The translations under genes and the position numbers were made by a program. Shown here piece by piece: positions 49,712-57,424 of a DNA stretch of 64,000 bases. The notes under the pieces are model-generated. The model worked only from the letters and a program-made list of their open reading frames with translations, was not told the origin of the DNA and did no database searches. The number at the start of each line of letters is the position of its first letter. Position 1 is the stretch's first letter. Origin of the DNA: a virus; the IMG/VR virus record IMGVR_UViG_3300032053_000058, positions 1 to 64,000 of that record. One strand, written 5' to 3'.

Positions 49712-50223
49712 AGTACCGCTTCCACCGCTGCCAACCTCACGCCAAGTGCCCTGATCTAACCGGTTGGTACTTGGAAATCAAGCCCGACGACCATGAGACT
49801 TTGTTCAAGGTTCACAAAGGCGTGACGGGAATCTACTACAACAAGTTCTCTCTTGACCCGCATATCCAGGACGATGAACTAAACAGTTACCTCTATAACC
49901 CGATCCGATTGGCCGCCCTCTGGTTGCAAGGTATCCACAAGTTTCTATTGAACGGTGAGACGGTTCTGGTCAACTGCAATGGCGGCATCGTACCGCTGGT
50001 TGGTACAACCGTCTTAGAGACAGTTGAATCCGACGATCTGGATTGGGACGTGCGATACGATGACGAGACGATAACAATTAGTAGGTGGCCCGAGGGCAAA
50101 TACTACTATCTGTGCAGCAACAAGTTCCGTATCTTCATTCCCGACAAGTACACCACGTACACGGCCGCCTACAGAGTAGCCCAGCGCTACGTACCTGCTA
50201 AAAGAATCAAAAGCACATGCTAG
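49708..50223 (+). CDS. Hypothetical protein, 171 aa
   Basis: Not recognised. Beta-rich with many aromatics (YLEIKPDDHETLF, VTGIYYNKF). ATGA overlap upstream, 7-nt overlap downstream. Confidence 0.65.
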   Translation: MKYRFHRCQPHAKCPDLTGWYLEIKPDDHETLFKVHKGVTGIYYNKFSLDPHIQDDELNSYLYNPIRLAALWLQGIHKFLLNGETVLVNCNGGIVPLVGTTVLETVESDDLDWDVRYDDETITISRWPEGKYYYLCSNKFRIFIPDKYTTYTAAYRVAQRYVPAKRIKSTC

Positions 50224-50471
50224 ACAAGTTCGAGCAAGCCGCACGCGACGGTGACTTCACCAACACTGTTGCTGAGGCCCGTGACATGCTGCGGCCGATC
50301 CTCACCGGCCAGATCGAACGTGAGCACGGCGTTGGTTTGGAGCGAGAGTGTTACGGCAAGTCGCCCGGCTTCCGCAAGACGAAGCTGGCCGACGCCGTGA
50401 AGATCGCCAAGACAATCGAAATCGTCTTGAACAAAGCAATCAACAAATTTCTGGACGAATCAAATGATTGA
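50217..50471 (+). CDS. Hypothetical protein, 84 aa
   Basis: Not recognised. All-helical and charged. Confidence 0.6.
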   Translation: MLDKFEQAARDGDFTNTVAEARDMLRPILTGQIEREHGVGLERECYGKSPGFRKTKLADAVKIAKTIEIVLNKAINKFLDESND

Positions 50472-50931
50472 AGTCTTCCTGCGCGTAGTGCATTATGACC
50501 GTATGTTCACAGCCGGTGGTGGGCACTACTATGGATTCCTGCAACAGGGCCGGGATGAAATCCAGATCACTCACAAGTTGACGCAGGCCGAGGCCGATCA
50601 ACTGAACGAAGAAGAGTTCGGTCGTTATGATGGGCCGAAGGAAGACTTGGAAGCCTGGCAGTGCCTCTACAAAGAAGGCGGCAACTGCGGGCGCTTTGAC
50701 GATGAAGTCCAACTGATCCATGCTGCAATCAAATGTTGTCTACCCAACATTCTCTTGATTCTGGGCGACCGTATTGTATTAAATCCGCAACTGATTTTGA
50801 GTGGGCCACCTAAAATCGTTGACAAACTGAATGACATCGTAAGCCGGTATGAAATAGCCGATGCGGCCGACGACAAACAAGCAATACGATCACTATGCCG
50901 CGAGTGGCGACAAATCAAAGGAACACTCTGA
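50464..50931 (+). CDS. Hypothetical protein, 155 aa
   Basis: Not recognised. N-terminal strands (VFLRVVHYDRMF), then acidic helices. TGATG overlap with the ATPase gene that follows. Confidence 0.65.
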   Translation: MIEVFLRVVHYDRMFTAGGGHYYGFLQQGRDEIQITHKLTQAEADQLNEEEFGRYDGPKEDLEAWQCLYKEGGNCGRFDDEVQLIHAAIKCCLPNILLILGDRIVLNPQLILSGPPKIVDKLNDIVSRYEIADAADDKQAIRSLCREWRQIKGTL

Positions 50932-51518
50932 TGCTTGAAACCATCCTCTTTCTCAAACCGTGGCGTTGCTTCAAGGAAGAAGTAATCGAGTTTCATCCAG
51001 GCGTCAACCTGATCGTTGGCGACCAAGGGACAGGCAAAAGTAGTTTGTTCCAAGCCATCCAAGTTCACGGAATGAAGAAACCACGCAGTTGGAATTTGTC
51101 ACCAAAAGATTCGATCCCAGCAGCCATCGTTGCGAAAAGCATCCCAATCTTTGCCTTCGACTTCGAGGGCGACAACTACCGAACCAAGTCCTGGTTTGAC
51201 GCCGACATTGCCTTTCACATCGGGTCCATGCACAGAAGCCACGGGCAGATGGTCATGGCAATGATCGACGCCTGGCTGCGGATCGACAAACCTTTCCTCG
51301 TACTGGTTGACGAACCCGACATGGCCCTAAGCATCCGATCCTGCCACAAGTTGGTGCGTGCCTTCCAGCATGTCGCCGATGTCGGCGGGCAGGTGGTGGC
51401 AACAGCCCACAGTCCCATCGTTATCGCCGGATTTCCCGAGGTCTATTCCTTGGAACATCGCCGATGGATGCCAAGCCACGAGTTCATTGAAAGCCAGGGG
51501 TCAAACGGAGGGGTCTAA
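50931..51518 (+). CDS. AAA/ABC-type ATPase
   Basis: 195 residues. Walker A VGDQGTGKSS (~31-40), Walker B LVLVDEPDMALS (~122) and the switch His in ATAHSPIVI (~158) are all present, as in AAA_21/SMC-like ATPases. The signature helix is short, so it may need a partner. The gene ends the plus-strand block apart from one small ORF. Confidence 0.82.
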   Translation: MLETILFLKPWRCFKEEVIEFHPGVNLIVGDQGTGKSSLFQAIQVHGMKKPRSWNLSPKDSIPAAIVAKSIPIFAFDFEGDNYRTKSWFDADIAFHIGSMHRSHGQMVMAMIDAWLRIDKPFLVLVDEPDMALSIRSCHKLVRAFQHVADVGGQVVATAHSPIVIAGFPEVYSLEHRRWMPSHEFIESQGSNGGV

Positions 51519-51521
51519 TCA

Positions 51522-51728
51522 ATGGGGGATCAAATGAAGTCAAATCCAGAAAGCGCTCAAGCCGGAGCGCTTGAACCTGGCGCGCTTCAGACCTATGACG
51601 AAGCATGGAATGACATCTTTTGCGCGTTTATACGCCTCCTTGGCGACATGGCCTTCACACTCAAAGAACCGCGAACCATGACCCTCGACCTGCCCCGCCT
51701 CCGGTCTCTGCCGGGTTGGAACCGCTAA
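51522..51728 (+). CDS. Hypothetical protein, 68 aa
   Basis: Not recognised. The start may be 51534. It is the last gene before the gene-free convergent region. Confidence 0.5.
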   Translation: MGDQMKSNPESAQAGALEPGALQTYDEAWNDIFCAFIRLLGDMAFTLKEPRTMTLDLPRLRSLPGWNR

Positions 51729-51778
51729 CTATCGATCTAAGCCAAAAGCAAAGTGAAAATATACTCAAAATCTGTACA

Positions 51779-51796
51779 ATCATATTCAAATATGAT
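51779..51796. repeat. 18-bp perfect palindrome (8-bp arms)
   Basis: ATCATATT-CA-AATATGAT in an A+T-rich stretch. It could be a protein-binding site in a possible origin. Confidence 0.7.
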
Positions 51797-51841
51797 ACAG
51801 GAAAGGGCGGGTGAACCACGGCCACAATGTACCAACAAACC

Positions 51842-51870
51842 GCACAATACCAAACCGTTTGGTACTGTGC
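51842..51870. repeat. 29-bp palindrome
   Basis: 13-nt arms (GCACAnTACCAAA and its complement) with one mismatch and a CCG centre. It is operator-like or a terminator stem for the plus-strand block. Confidence 0.75.
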
Positions 51871-51924
51871 ATCTCGCAGGCCGCAGGTTGACAATCCAAT
51901 CATCTACCTTTGAGCCGCCTTTAT

Positions 51925-52110
51925 CCTGGCCGCCCTGGCCGCCCCTGCCGCCCCCAGTGCCGCCCCTGGCCGCCCCTGCCGCCCTGGCCGCCCCTGCCGC
52001 CTTTTCACCGTTGCCCCTGCCTCCACCGCCGCCCTGCCGCCCCTGCCGCCCTGGCCGTTGCCCTGGCCGTTGCCGCTGCCACCGATGCCTCTACTGCCTG
52101 CCACTGACGC
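51925..52110. repeat. C-rich imperfect repeat block
   Basis: Shuffled units of CCGCCCCTGCCGCC and CTGGCC type. The minus strand is G-rich enough to form G-quadruplexes. Reads as Pro/Ala or Gly/Arg on either strand, but no frame has a good start. Confidence 0.8.
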
Positions 52111-52297
52111 CTGACGGTTTGCCGTCTGCCAGCAAATGCGAATTGGCACACCAGAAACCAACTGGCGCGCCGATTGGGTTTTTCAATCCAAATTCCTGTA
52201 GCCAGTTTTCCTAACGGTTAAGCACATGGTTAAGGAAAGCGCCCATCAGCCGTCACGACCGACAAAAGTCAGAAAGTTATTGCAACCGATTATGCTA

Positions 52298-52354
52298 GTT
52301 GTCGGGGTCGGCGACCGGCCCGACAATCGGAGTCGGCGGCCCGACCCCGACAAC
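52298..52354. terminator. 14-bp inverted repeat, probable terminator
   Basis: Perfect 14-bp arms, left 52298-52311 (GTTGTCGGGGTCGG), right 52341-52354. It lies 3 nt past the stop of the last minus-strand gene. The arm sequence recurs at 56493 and 63401. Confidence 0.65.
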
Positions 52355-52357
52355 CGG

Positions 52358-52642
52358 TTATCGTGTGTACTCTGGTCCATGTGCGCAACCCGTCCAATCA
52401 ATCACTCCGCTGGCATCCGCATAGATGCACATGGCGTCGAGCGGGGCCGGAGCCGGGGCCGGGGCCGGGGCCGGAGCCGGGGCCGGGGCCGGGGCCGGGG
52501 CCGGGGCCGGGGCCGGGGCCGGGGCCGGGATGGGCGTGTAAACTGCCCAACAATAGGCGACCACGGCCGCCACACCGACCATAGCCGGAGTCGGGCCACA
52601 AAGAATCAACAGGACCGCGAACAGAAACAAGAGATTCAACAT
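52358..52642 (-). CDS. Secreted or membrane protein with Ala-Pro repeat
   Basis: 94 residues. A hydrophobic N-terminus ([27 protein letters not shown]) acts as signal or anchor. Then about 15 Ala-Pro dipeptides form a rigid linker, followed by a short Cys-containing end. The Ala-Pro part is encoded by a GGGGCC-type repeat. A GGAGGC site lies before the ATG. It is the last gene of the minus block. Confidence 0.65.
   Translation of the reverse strand: MLNLLFLFAVLLILCGPTPAMVGVAAVVAYCWAVYTPIPAPAPAPAPAPAPAPAPAPAPAPAPAPAPLDAMCIYADASGVIDWTGCAHGPEYTR
52440..52530. repeat. Hexanucleotide GGGGCC/GGAGCC tandem repeat
   Basis: About 15 units of GGGGCC with some GGAGCC on the plus strand. It is coding (Ala-Pro) on the minus strand. 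It is length-unstable in principle and G-quadruplex-prone. Confidence 0.9.
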
Positions 52643-52887
52643 ACCGCCTCCGAGGTAGAAGGTACTTCGTATGGGTGGTAGCGACCGTCACCGCCACATC
52701 GCGGGCATCGGGTCATAGCCGCATAATCCCACATCGGGACTGTAATCAATTCGTTGCCTCCACATAACCGGCAAACATTGTTCTCACGGAAGAAGTCGTC
52801 AAGCCCGCAAGGTTGACCCAAGCAGTTAGCCGTGGCCCGCCAGACTCGTATAGCGTCACGTCCCTGCGTAAGCGGAATCAGTTTCAT
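52636..52887 (-). CDS. Zinc-finger protein
   Basis: 83 residues. VCRLCGGN, then [15 protein letters not shown], two knuckles of zinc-ribbon or DnaJ-like type. An AGGTGAG site precedes the ATG. It overlaps the next gene by 7 nt. Confidence 0.65.
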   Translation of the reverse strand: MKLIPLTQGRDAIRVWRATANCLGQPCGLDDFFRENNVCRLCGGNELITVPMWDYAAMTRCPRCGGDGRYHPYEVPSTSEAVC

Positions 52888-52890
52888 AAC

Positions 52891-53523
52891 TCACCTAGTA
52901 GTGGTCGTACAGAGATCATCGACTGTGGTGGCCTTGACGACTTTATCGACATCCACGAACATATCGTTGCCGTCAGCACACCAATCCTCACCGATTCGAG
53001 CCGCAACCTTGTTGAAAATCTCATAGGCGTCATCATCGGAGACTTCGATGTCTCCAAACTTCTTGGACAAGCCGACAAGATAGTCATGCTTCGCCCAACA
53101 CTCCCAACCCTCCGAAGTCAACTCCAATTCATATTCGGACAGTTCCTCTTCGTCAATGACCGGATACTCGTTGAGGGCTTCCAGTGTATCCAGGATGGAT
53201 TCCGCTGGTTCCCGGTTGTCAAGGAGCCAGCGTATCGACAGCGCCACGGCAAACGTGCCGTAGCCACCTGTAACAGCGTGTACGCCGGGGTGTTGCCCGT
53301 AGAGTTTCAAGAAGGCCCGATGATTGGCCCGTTCTACGGTCGTACCGGCATAGTCGCCGCCCGACAACAATTCGGGCACGATGTAATCGTCAGGCGTGGC
53401 GTCACCGGCCAAGTTGTGAAAATCGCCATAACTGGCAGATTCGCCAAGAGGCAAAGTTTCCTTCCGCCACGTCGAATAGTTGACGAAGCAGCACACGGGA
53501 AGTCCCAAGATGCGGGTTAGCAT
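52891..53523 (-). CDS. Hypothetical protein, 210 aa
   Basis: Not recognised. SGGDYAGTTVERANHRAFLKL, VTGGYGTFAVALSIRWLL and LEALNEYPVIDEEELSE recall a phage hypothetical family; a DNA-mimic role is only speculation based on acidity. The start is the ATG after GGAGAAATC, not an upstream in-frame ATG. Confidence 0.7.
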   Translation of the reverse strand: MLTRILGLPVCCFVNYSTWRKETLPLGESASYGDFHNLAGDATPDDYIVPELLSGGDYAGTTVERANHRAFLKLYGQHPGVHAVTGGYGTFAVALSIRWLLDNREPAESILDTLEALNEYPVIDEEELSEYELELTSEGWECWAKHDYLVGLSKKFGDIEVSDDDAYEIFNKVAARIGEDWCADGNDMFVDVDKVVKATTVDDLCTTTTR

Positions 53524-53539
53524 GATTTCTCCTGTTGTA

Positions 53540-54094
53540 CTAGATTTCATTCGGGCCGCTCGTTTCCAGATTGTTCCACCCTACGCCGTGGTGACACCGA
53601 TACCAAAGCGCCAAGTCGGCAGGGTCCGATAAATCGAAGTCAACCACGGCGCGCGGTTCCCCGTAACGGGTTTCGTCACGCGGAACCTTGCCGCCCCGGA
53701 TTGCTTCTGCCAAGTGGTAGGCCGCGCTCTTGTCTCCCCGGTCGAATCGAATCCGGCCGGTTAGATGTAGGCCCCACATGGCTGCGCCCGCAAGAGTGTC
53801 GGACTTTGCCAGCGCCTTGCGGTAGGCGCGGATGTAGCTTTCCGGTTTCGTCACGCGGCCGCGCAGTTTCGTCATGCCGCCAGAACACCCGGCAGCGAAG
53901 CGGCAACACGAACCAATCACTTCCCATTCCGGGCCGATGCACGTTGCGCCCCAACTGCGCGCACGCCGCCCGCGCATATCGCGGACGTTGTTATCCCCGC
54001 CTAATTCCAGGACGATGTACACATCTTCATAGTGGTCAATCACTTCTTTCGGGAAGTGAATCACCTCTATTCGGTCAACAATGTGAGTGCTCAT
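53540..54094 (-). CDS. Hypothetical protein, 184 aa
   Basis: Not recognised. Balanced composition with IGSCCRFAAGCSGG and a helical middle. It overlaps the upstream gene by one base. The plus-strand ORF across it is a shadow. Confidence 0.65.
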   Translation of the reverse strand: MSTHIVDRIEVIHFPKEVIDHYEDVYIVLELGGDNNVRDMRGRRARSWGATCIGPEWEVIGSCCRFAAGCSGGMTKLRGRVTKPESYIRAYRKALAKSDTLAGAAMWGLHLTGRIRFDRGDKSAAYHLAEAIRGGKVPRDETRYGEPRAVVDFDLSDPADLALWYRCHHGVGWNNLETSGPNEI

Positions 54095-54543
54095 TAGGCC
54101 CTCACCACGCGGACAGATTGGAAGGGCGCGCCAGTCACGGCACCACCACCACTAGAATCACGCCGGGCGATTTCCAAGTGAATCGGAATCGTGCCCGTGC
54201 TTTTGCCGACCTGGAAACGTCGCCGCTGGCCGTAACAGTCAACGACTTCCACGCGCTTGCCCTCCAAGCCCGTAAGCTGGGGCGTCAATTCGACGGGGCA
54301 ACGCCGATTGTGATGCAAACAGTAACTTACCACGCGCTGCAAGCGTGTCTTGTAGGCTTTGTAACCTCGAATGGTTCCCCGCGCTTCCGGTGGCAGATCG
54401 TCTTCTTGCAGACCTTGCCCACGAAGCCACTTCGCGTAGGCGTTAGCCAGCGCCAAAGTCACATCAAAGCCGAGACAACTATGAAAGTTGCCGTCAGGAA
54501 TAACGTAAAGCTGTTGCTTCACGTTCAAGATAACTTCACTCAT
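54094..54543 (-). CDS. Hypothetical protein, 149 aa
   Basis: Not recognised. VILNVKQQLYVIPDGNFHSC at the N-terminus and a helical basic middle. An AAAGGA site follows a strong hairpin in the leader. Transcribed from the promoter at 54735. Confidence 0.7.
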   Translation of the reverse strand: MSEVILNVKQQLYVIPDGNFHSCLGFDVTLALANAYAKWLRGQGLQEDDLPPEARGTIRGYKAYKTRLQRVVSYCLHHNRRCPVELTPQLTGLEGKRVEVVDCYGQRRRFQVGKSTGTIPIHLEIARRDSSGGGAVTGAPFQSVRVVRA

Positions 54544-54560
54544 GGTATTCCTTTCAGTAA

Positions 54561-54613
54561 AAGGCTAGTGGGAAGAAACTGGACCACTATGCCAGTTTCT
54601 TCCCACGAGCCTT
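54561..54613 (-). promoter_or_regulatory. 22-bp hairpin in the leader of 54543 gene
   Basis: Arms 54561-54582 and 54592-54613 pair over 22 bp with one mismatch around a 9-nt loop. On the minus strand CCTTTTAC follows, a short U-run. It may attenuate or stabilise the mRNA. Confidence 0.75.
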
Positions 54614-54634
54614 TATGACCCGTTTCGGCCGGGT

Positions 54635-54652
54635 TTAATCCGGCAGCGTCAT
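54635..54652 (-). CDS. Five-codon leader ORF (MTLPD)
   Basis: ATG-ACG-CTG-CCG-GAT-TAA preceded by a perfect GAGGAG site at 6 nt. It lies between the promoter and the hairpin, which suggests a leader peptide or a ribosome-loading site. Confidence 0.4.
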   Translation of the reverse strand: MTLPD

Positions 54653-54707
54653 GGCAGTCTCCTCATACTGATGGTTGCATTTGCTTGATGCAGTCCTCAA
54701 TACTACA

Positions 54708-54735
54708 ATCCTAGCACGAATTTGGCAGAAGTCAA
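54708..54735 (-). promoter_or_regulatory. Stereotyped promoter module, minus strand
   Basis: -35 TTGACT (54735-54730), 16-bp spacer as in the family, -10 TAGGAT (54713-54708). Where other copies have ATG, this one has ATT followed by GAG, so there is a leader of about 160 nt. Confidence 0.85.
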
Positions 54736-54743
54736 ATCCATTT

Positions 54744-55454
54744 CTAGTATATTTCCCAGTGACGCCGCCGCTTCCGGTGCTTCTTTGATGAAACCGGCAA
54801 CCACGCCGATGATACAAAGGTTGGTTGACGCTCGTACTCATGGACGTTTGGCGAAAAGCGGATTGTGACACCATCGCTAATTCTAGCGATATTGCAGAGG
54901 GAACCCGTACAAGCCTCAAGATGCTTCCAATCACTGGAATAGTACCAGTTGCCGTACTTGTCACGACCGATGCAAATCTCGTTATCAAACGCTTGCAGAT
55001 AAAGAAAATCTCCGTCAAACCATGTAAGTCCCCACCAACCGTCAATATCCACAAATGCCTTCTGGTAGTCGCCATTTGCCTTGTTTAACGAATCCAACAG
55101 ATATTCTGAGGTCACTTCGTAGTTGGATCGTAGCGGAGGCGTTACACATCCGTTGTGACTTCCGATGATGCGGCCGAATCGAAACGGGTGGGCGTTGCGG
55201 AAAGTAATACCGCCGCTTGTCGCACGGCGCGTATGCCCGGCGATAAACCAACCCTTGCGACAAGACACAGTAATAAACTCCGCGAAGTCCTTATCACTCA
55301 GGCAGGTCAGAGGATCATTTGCGCGTTTGACACAATGCCCGGAGCCGTTGAAAAATCCAAGCGAATCCGTCCCGCGTGCCCTATTGGCAAGGGCGAGCGC
55401 GCGGATGGTTCCAGGATTTAGATTCTGGCCGATTGCTCCGAAAAGTCCACACAA
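54744..55454 (-). CDS. Class II glutamine amidotransferase-like protein
   Basis: 236 residues with a TTG start that puts the catalytic Cys at position 2 (after Met removal), as Ntn hydrolases need. RARGTDSLGFF, GHTRRATSGG and NAHPF..GSHNGCV are the glutaminase motifs. No synthetase domain is attached, so its acceptor is unknown. GAGG lies before the start. Confidence 0.82.
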   Translation of the reverse strand: MCGLFGAIGQNLNPGTIRALALANRARGTDSLGFFNGSGHCVKRANDPLTCLSDKDFAEFITVSCRKGWFIAGHTRRATSGGITFRNAHPFRFGRIIGSHNGCVTPPLRSNYEVTSEYLLDSLNKANGDYQKAFVDIDGWWGLTWFDGDFLYLQAFDNEICIGRDKYGNWYYSSDWKHLEACTGSLCNIARISDGVTIRFSPNVHEYERQPTFVSSAWLPVSSKKHRKRRRHWEIY

Positions 55455-55487
55455 GGTAATATCCTCTATGGTTTCAAGGTATAGTTT

Positions 55488-56000
55488 CTAGGTATTCCAG
55501 TAAGCCAACACCACGCACCATAAAACGTGTTTGACTGTCCTCATGCTGCAACCAACAATTTTGGCTATTTTTGGCACACGCCCGTATCGGACACCGTTCT
55601 TCAAGAAACGTTTATTCAGTCGCATAACTTGCAAAACTTGTTTCTTTGTTACTTTTGCCCAATGGTGCTTTTCTCCAACAACGGTTCGACCGTCTGCATC
55701 CCGATCAATTGCGTTGCGTTTATCGTCACCGGGGTAAAGGTGTTTCGGATTGACACAACCAGGATTCTTGCACGTATGACAAGTAAGCATCCCGGTTGTT
55801 CCGTGTCCAAGAAAACAGGCAATCCGATGCGCCCTATACCAACTGGCATTGCCGAAGTGTGGGTGAAAAATACCGTAACCATCTTTATCGTGAGCGCCGC
55901 GCCACTCCCAACAATCATTGCGGCCCTGCTTTTTGACACGAACCCAAAAATTGTCAACATCCGTTTGCGCCAATCGAATAACTTTTGTCACACGCCCCAT
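55488..56000 (-). CDS. HNH endonuclease
   Basis: 170 residues. CWEWRGAHDKDGYGIF, RAHRIACF and CHTCKNPGCVNPKHLYPGDDKRN are the HNH_3-type core. The C-terminus (GRVPKIAKIVGCSMRTVKHVL) is a helix-turn-helix. Probably a homing endonuclease inserted between GNAT and the amidotransferase gene. Confidence 0.85.
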   Translation of the reverse strand: MGRVTKVIRLAQTDVDNFWVRVKKQGRNDCWEWRGAHDKDGYGIFHPHFGNASWYRAHRIACFLGHGTTGMLTCHTCKNPGCVNPKHLYPGDDKRNAIDRDADGRTVVGEKHHWAKVTKKQVLQVMRLNKRFLKNGVRYGRVPKIAKIVGCSMRTVKHVLWCVVLAYWNT

Positions 56001-56002
56001 GC

Positions 56003-56425
56003 TTATAACACCTTCTGGTAAACAGCGACTTGATTGCCACTTTCCGAGTTGAAAAACCTTGCCGTCAATGTGTAACCCTGCCCACGGAAAAGTTCCTCAC
56101 TCGCCTCATTGCCGCCACGAATCGTACACTGTGCAATCTTTGCGCCGTGTTGCAGGGCTTTCGCTTCGGCATCCCGAAGAAGCCCCTTGGCAATCCCGTG
56201 GCGACGAACATTCGAGCCAACAGACAAATGGCTGATTTCGCACTGATACCATTGTACTTTCGTCACGGCAACAACGCCTAAGACGAGCGAATTGTCCATG
56301 CGAACGTCCATGCGGACAAGGTAACGATCCTGATGTTCAAGGATCATTTCCGGCGTGTAGGAAATTGCAAGTTGATTCTGCTTATTGAGCAGTGCGGCAA
56401 TTTGTTCGGCAGTTCGATGCAACAT
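56003..56425 (-). CDS. GNAT-family acetyltransferase
   Basis: 140 residues. CEISHLSVGSNVRRHGIAKGLL is the acetyl-CoA-binding Arg/Gln-x-x-Gly-x-Gly/Ala motif, followed by CTIRGGNEASEELFRGQGY. Acceptor unknown. The ATG follows GGAGGG at 9 nt; a TTG at 56446 is unlikely because it lies within the -10. Driven by a member of the repeated promoter family. Confidence 0.82.
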   Translation of the reverse strand: MLHRTAEQIAALLNKQNQLAISYTPEMILEHQDRYLVRMDVRMDNSLVLGVVAVTKVQWYQCEISHLSVGSNVRRHGIAKGLLRDAEAKALQHGAKIAQCTIRGGNEASEELFRGQGYTLTARFFNSESGNQVAVYQKVL

Positions 56426-56445
56426 TAGTCTGTCCCTCCAACTCA

Positions 56446-56473
56446 ATCATACCACGAGATTCGCAGAAGTCAA
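56446..56473 (-). promoter_or_regulatory. Stereotyped promoter module, minus strand, for GNAT
   Basis: -35 TTGACT (56473-56468), 16-bp spacer, -10 TATGAT (56451-56446), then a 20-nt leader with GGAGGG before the ATG at 56425. Confidence 0.88.
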
Positions 56474-56481
56474 ACAAGAGG

Positions 56482-56550
56482 CAAAGATTCCGGTTGTCGG
56501 GGTCCGGCCATCCACACCGCCTGACCGGACCCCGACAACTGGAATCTTTG
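56482..56550. repeat. 26-bp inverted repeat between divergent promoters
   Basis: Arms 56482-56507 and 56525-56550 are complementary over 26 bp with one mismatch; the spacer is 17 bp. It fills the gap between the two -35 elements. The core GTTGTCGGGGTC is shared with 52298-52354. Confidence 0.9.
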
Positions 56551-56558
56551 GACCCCAC

Positions 56559-56591
56559 TTGACTTCTGCAAACCACATGGTAGTATTGAAT
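56559..56591 (+). promoter_or_regulatory. Stereotyped promoter module (leaderless)
   Basis: -35 TTGACT 56559-56564, 16-bp spacer, -10 TAGTAT 56581-56586, 5 nt to the ATG at 56592. Confidence 0.85.
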
Positions 56592-56960
56592 ATGAGCATT
56601 ACAGTACCACGACTCGCTAAGGGTAAAGGTTACAAGGGGCCAGAGTTTTACGGGTGTTTCAATACCGGTATGGCCCCGTCAATCTTTCATTCACGCACAG
56701 GCAAATACGTGGTGGGGCCACAATTGCGTTGCCATGACGCTATGCGAGAAGGCTTGACCTTCTCCAAGAAGCGCGTACACGGAACGGGCAACCAACGGGT
56801 GTGGATTTTCAAGGGCCGCAAGGCCGCCGTCGCCAAGTTTATAGGATTGTGTGAAATGGCGGAAGCGGTCAACCGTGACATTGCCTCACAGCATACCGAA
56901 ACCCGCCGCAAGGCCGCTACGGGTGACTTCGCCGCTATGTTAGCTTTAGGTGACTTCTAA
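56592..56960 (+). CDS. Hypothetical protein, leaderless, 122 aa
   Basis: Not recognised. Basic N-terminal half (LAKGKGYKGPEFYG, SKKRVHGTGNQRVW) and a helical C-terminal half. First gene of the small-gene region on the plus strand. Confidence 0.7.
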   Translation: MSITVPRLAKGKGYKGPEFYGCFNTGMAPSIFHSRTGKYVVGPQLRCHDAMREGLTFSKKRVHGTGNQRVWIFKGRKAAVAKFIGLCEMAEAVNRDIASQHTETRRKAATGDFAAMLALGDF

Positions 56961-56973
56961 CTGAAAGGGACCA

Positions 56974-57273
56974 ATGAAAGAATTGACCGAACGATGGGCC
57001 TTTACCGACCGTGAACTGAGCAACCCGGCCGCCTGTTGCGGTTTCGATGAACTGATCGCCGACGTGCCCTTCGAGGATTTGGGCGTCCTTGTCCAGCGCA
57101 ATGGCAACGTGACGAACCGATGGGTAGACGGGACGGTCGGGATTCCCGCCGATATTGCCGAATTGGCTGTTGCGTGCGAATCCCTCTATAACTCCCGAAC
57201 CAATGAATTGGCCGAAGAGTGGCGCGATGTCGTCACGAATCCCGCCGGTGAGTTCCTGCGCTTCAAGGAGTGA
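56974..57273 (+). CDS. Hypothetical protein, 99 aa
   Basis: Not recognised. Acidic; GAAAGGGA site before the ATG. Contains a Cys pair (ACCGFDELI). Confidence 0.65.
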   Translation: MKELTERWAFTDRELSNPAACCGFDELIADVPFEDLGVLVQRNGNVTNRWVDGTVGIPADIAELAVACESLYNSRTNELAEEWRDVVTNPAGEFLRFKE

Positions 57274-57275
57274 GC

Positions 57276-57395
57276 ATGTGCAACAAGTGCCCGATTTGTG
57301 GCAGTGAAGAGTGGTACGAAAACCGTAGTGACGGTTTCGTATGGCGGGAGTGTGATACTTGCGGACACAAGATTGTTGTCAAGAATCCAACTTGA
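57276..57395 (+). CDS. Zinc-ribbon microprotein, 39 aa
   Basis: CNKCPICGSEEW and CDTCGHKI form one complete zinc ribbon and little else. Its TGA (57393-57395) lies inside the -35 of the next promoter. Confidence 0.7.
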   Translation: MCNKCPICGSEEWYENRSDGFVWRECDTCGHKIVVKNPT

Positions 57396-57424
57396 CTTCT
57401 CCGAAACACATAGTAGAGTTGAGT
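57392..57424 (+). promoter_or_regulatory. Stereotyped promoter module (leaderless)
   Basis: -35 TTGACT 57392-57397, 16-bp spacer, -10 TAGAGT 57414-57419, 5 nt to the ATG at 57425. Contains the upstream stop. Confidence 0.85.

Larger units (their letters stand above)
51729..52357. other. Gene-free convergent region with palindromes and skewed repeats
   Basis: No gene is supported here. The left 130 nt are A+T-rich with two palindromes (51779-51796 and 51842-51870). Next comes a C-rich pyrimidine block (51925-52110), then a part with two GGTTAAG repeats, and an inverted repeat at 52298-52354. Long ORFs in it are made of low-complexity codons. Confidence 0.7.

Noticed and set aside
51753-52214. 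ORFs within the C-rich repeat block on both strands
   Set aside because: Low-complexity Pro/Ala or Gly/Arg content, no ribosome site, and unlike any neighbour.
52813-54618. Plus-strand ORFs of 235 and 305 residues
   Set aside because: Antisense shadows of minus-strand genes that have ribosome sites and tight overlaps; they lack their own.
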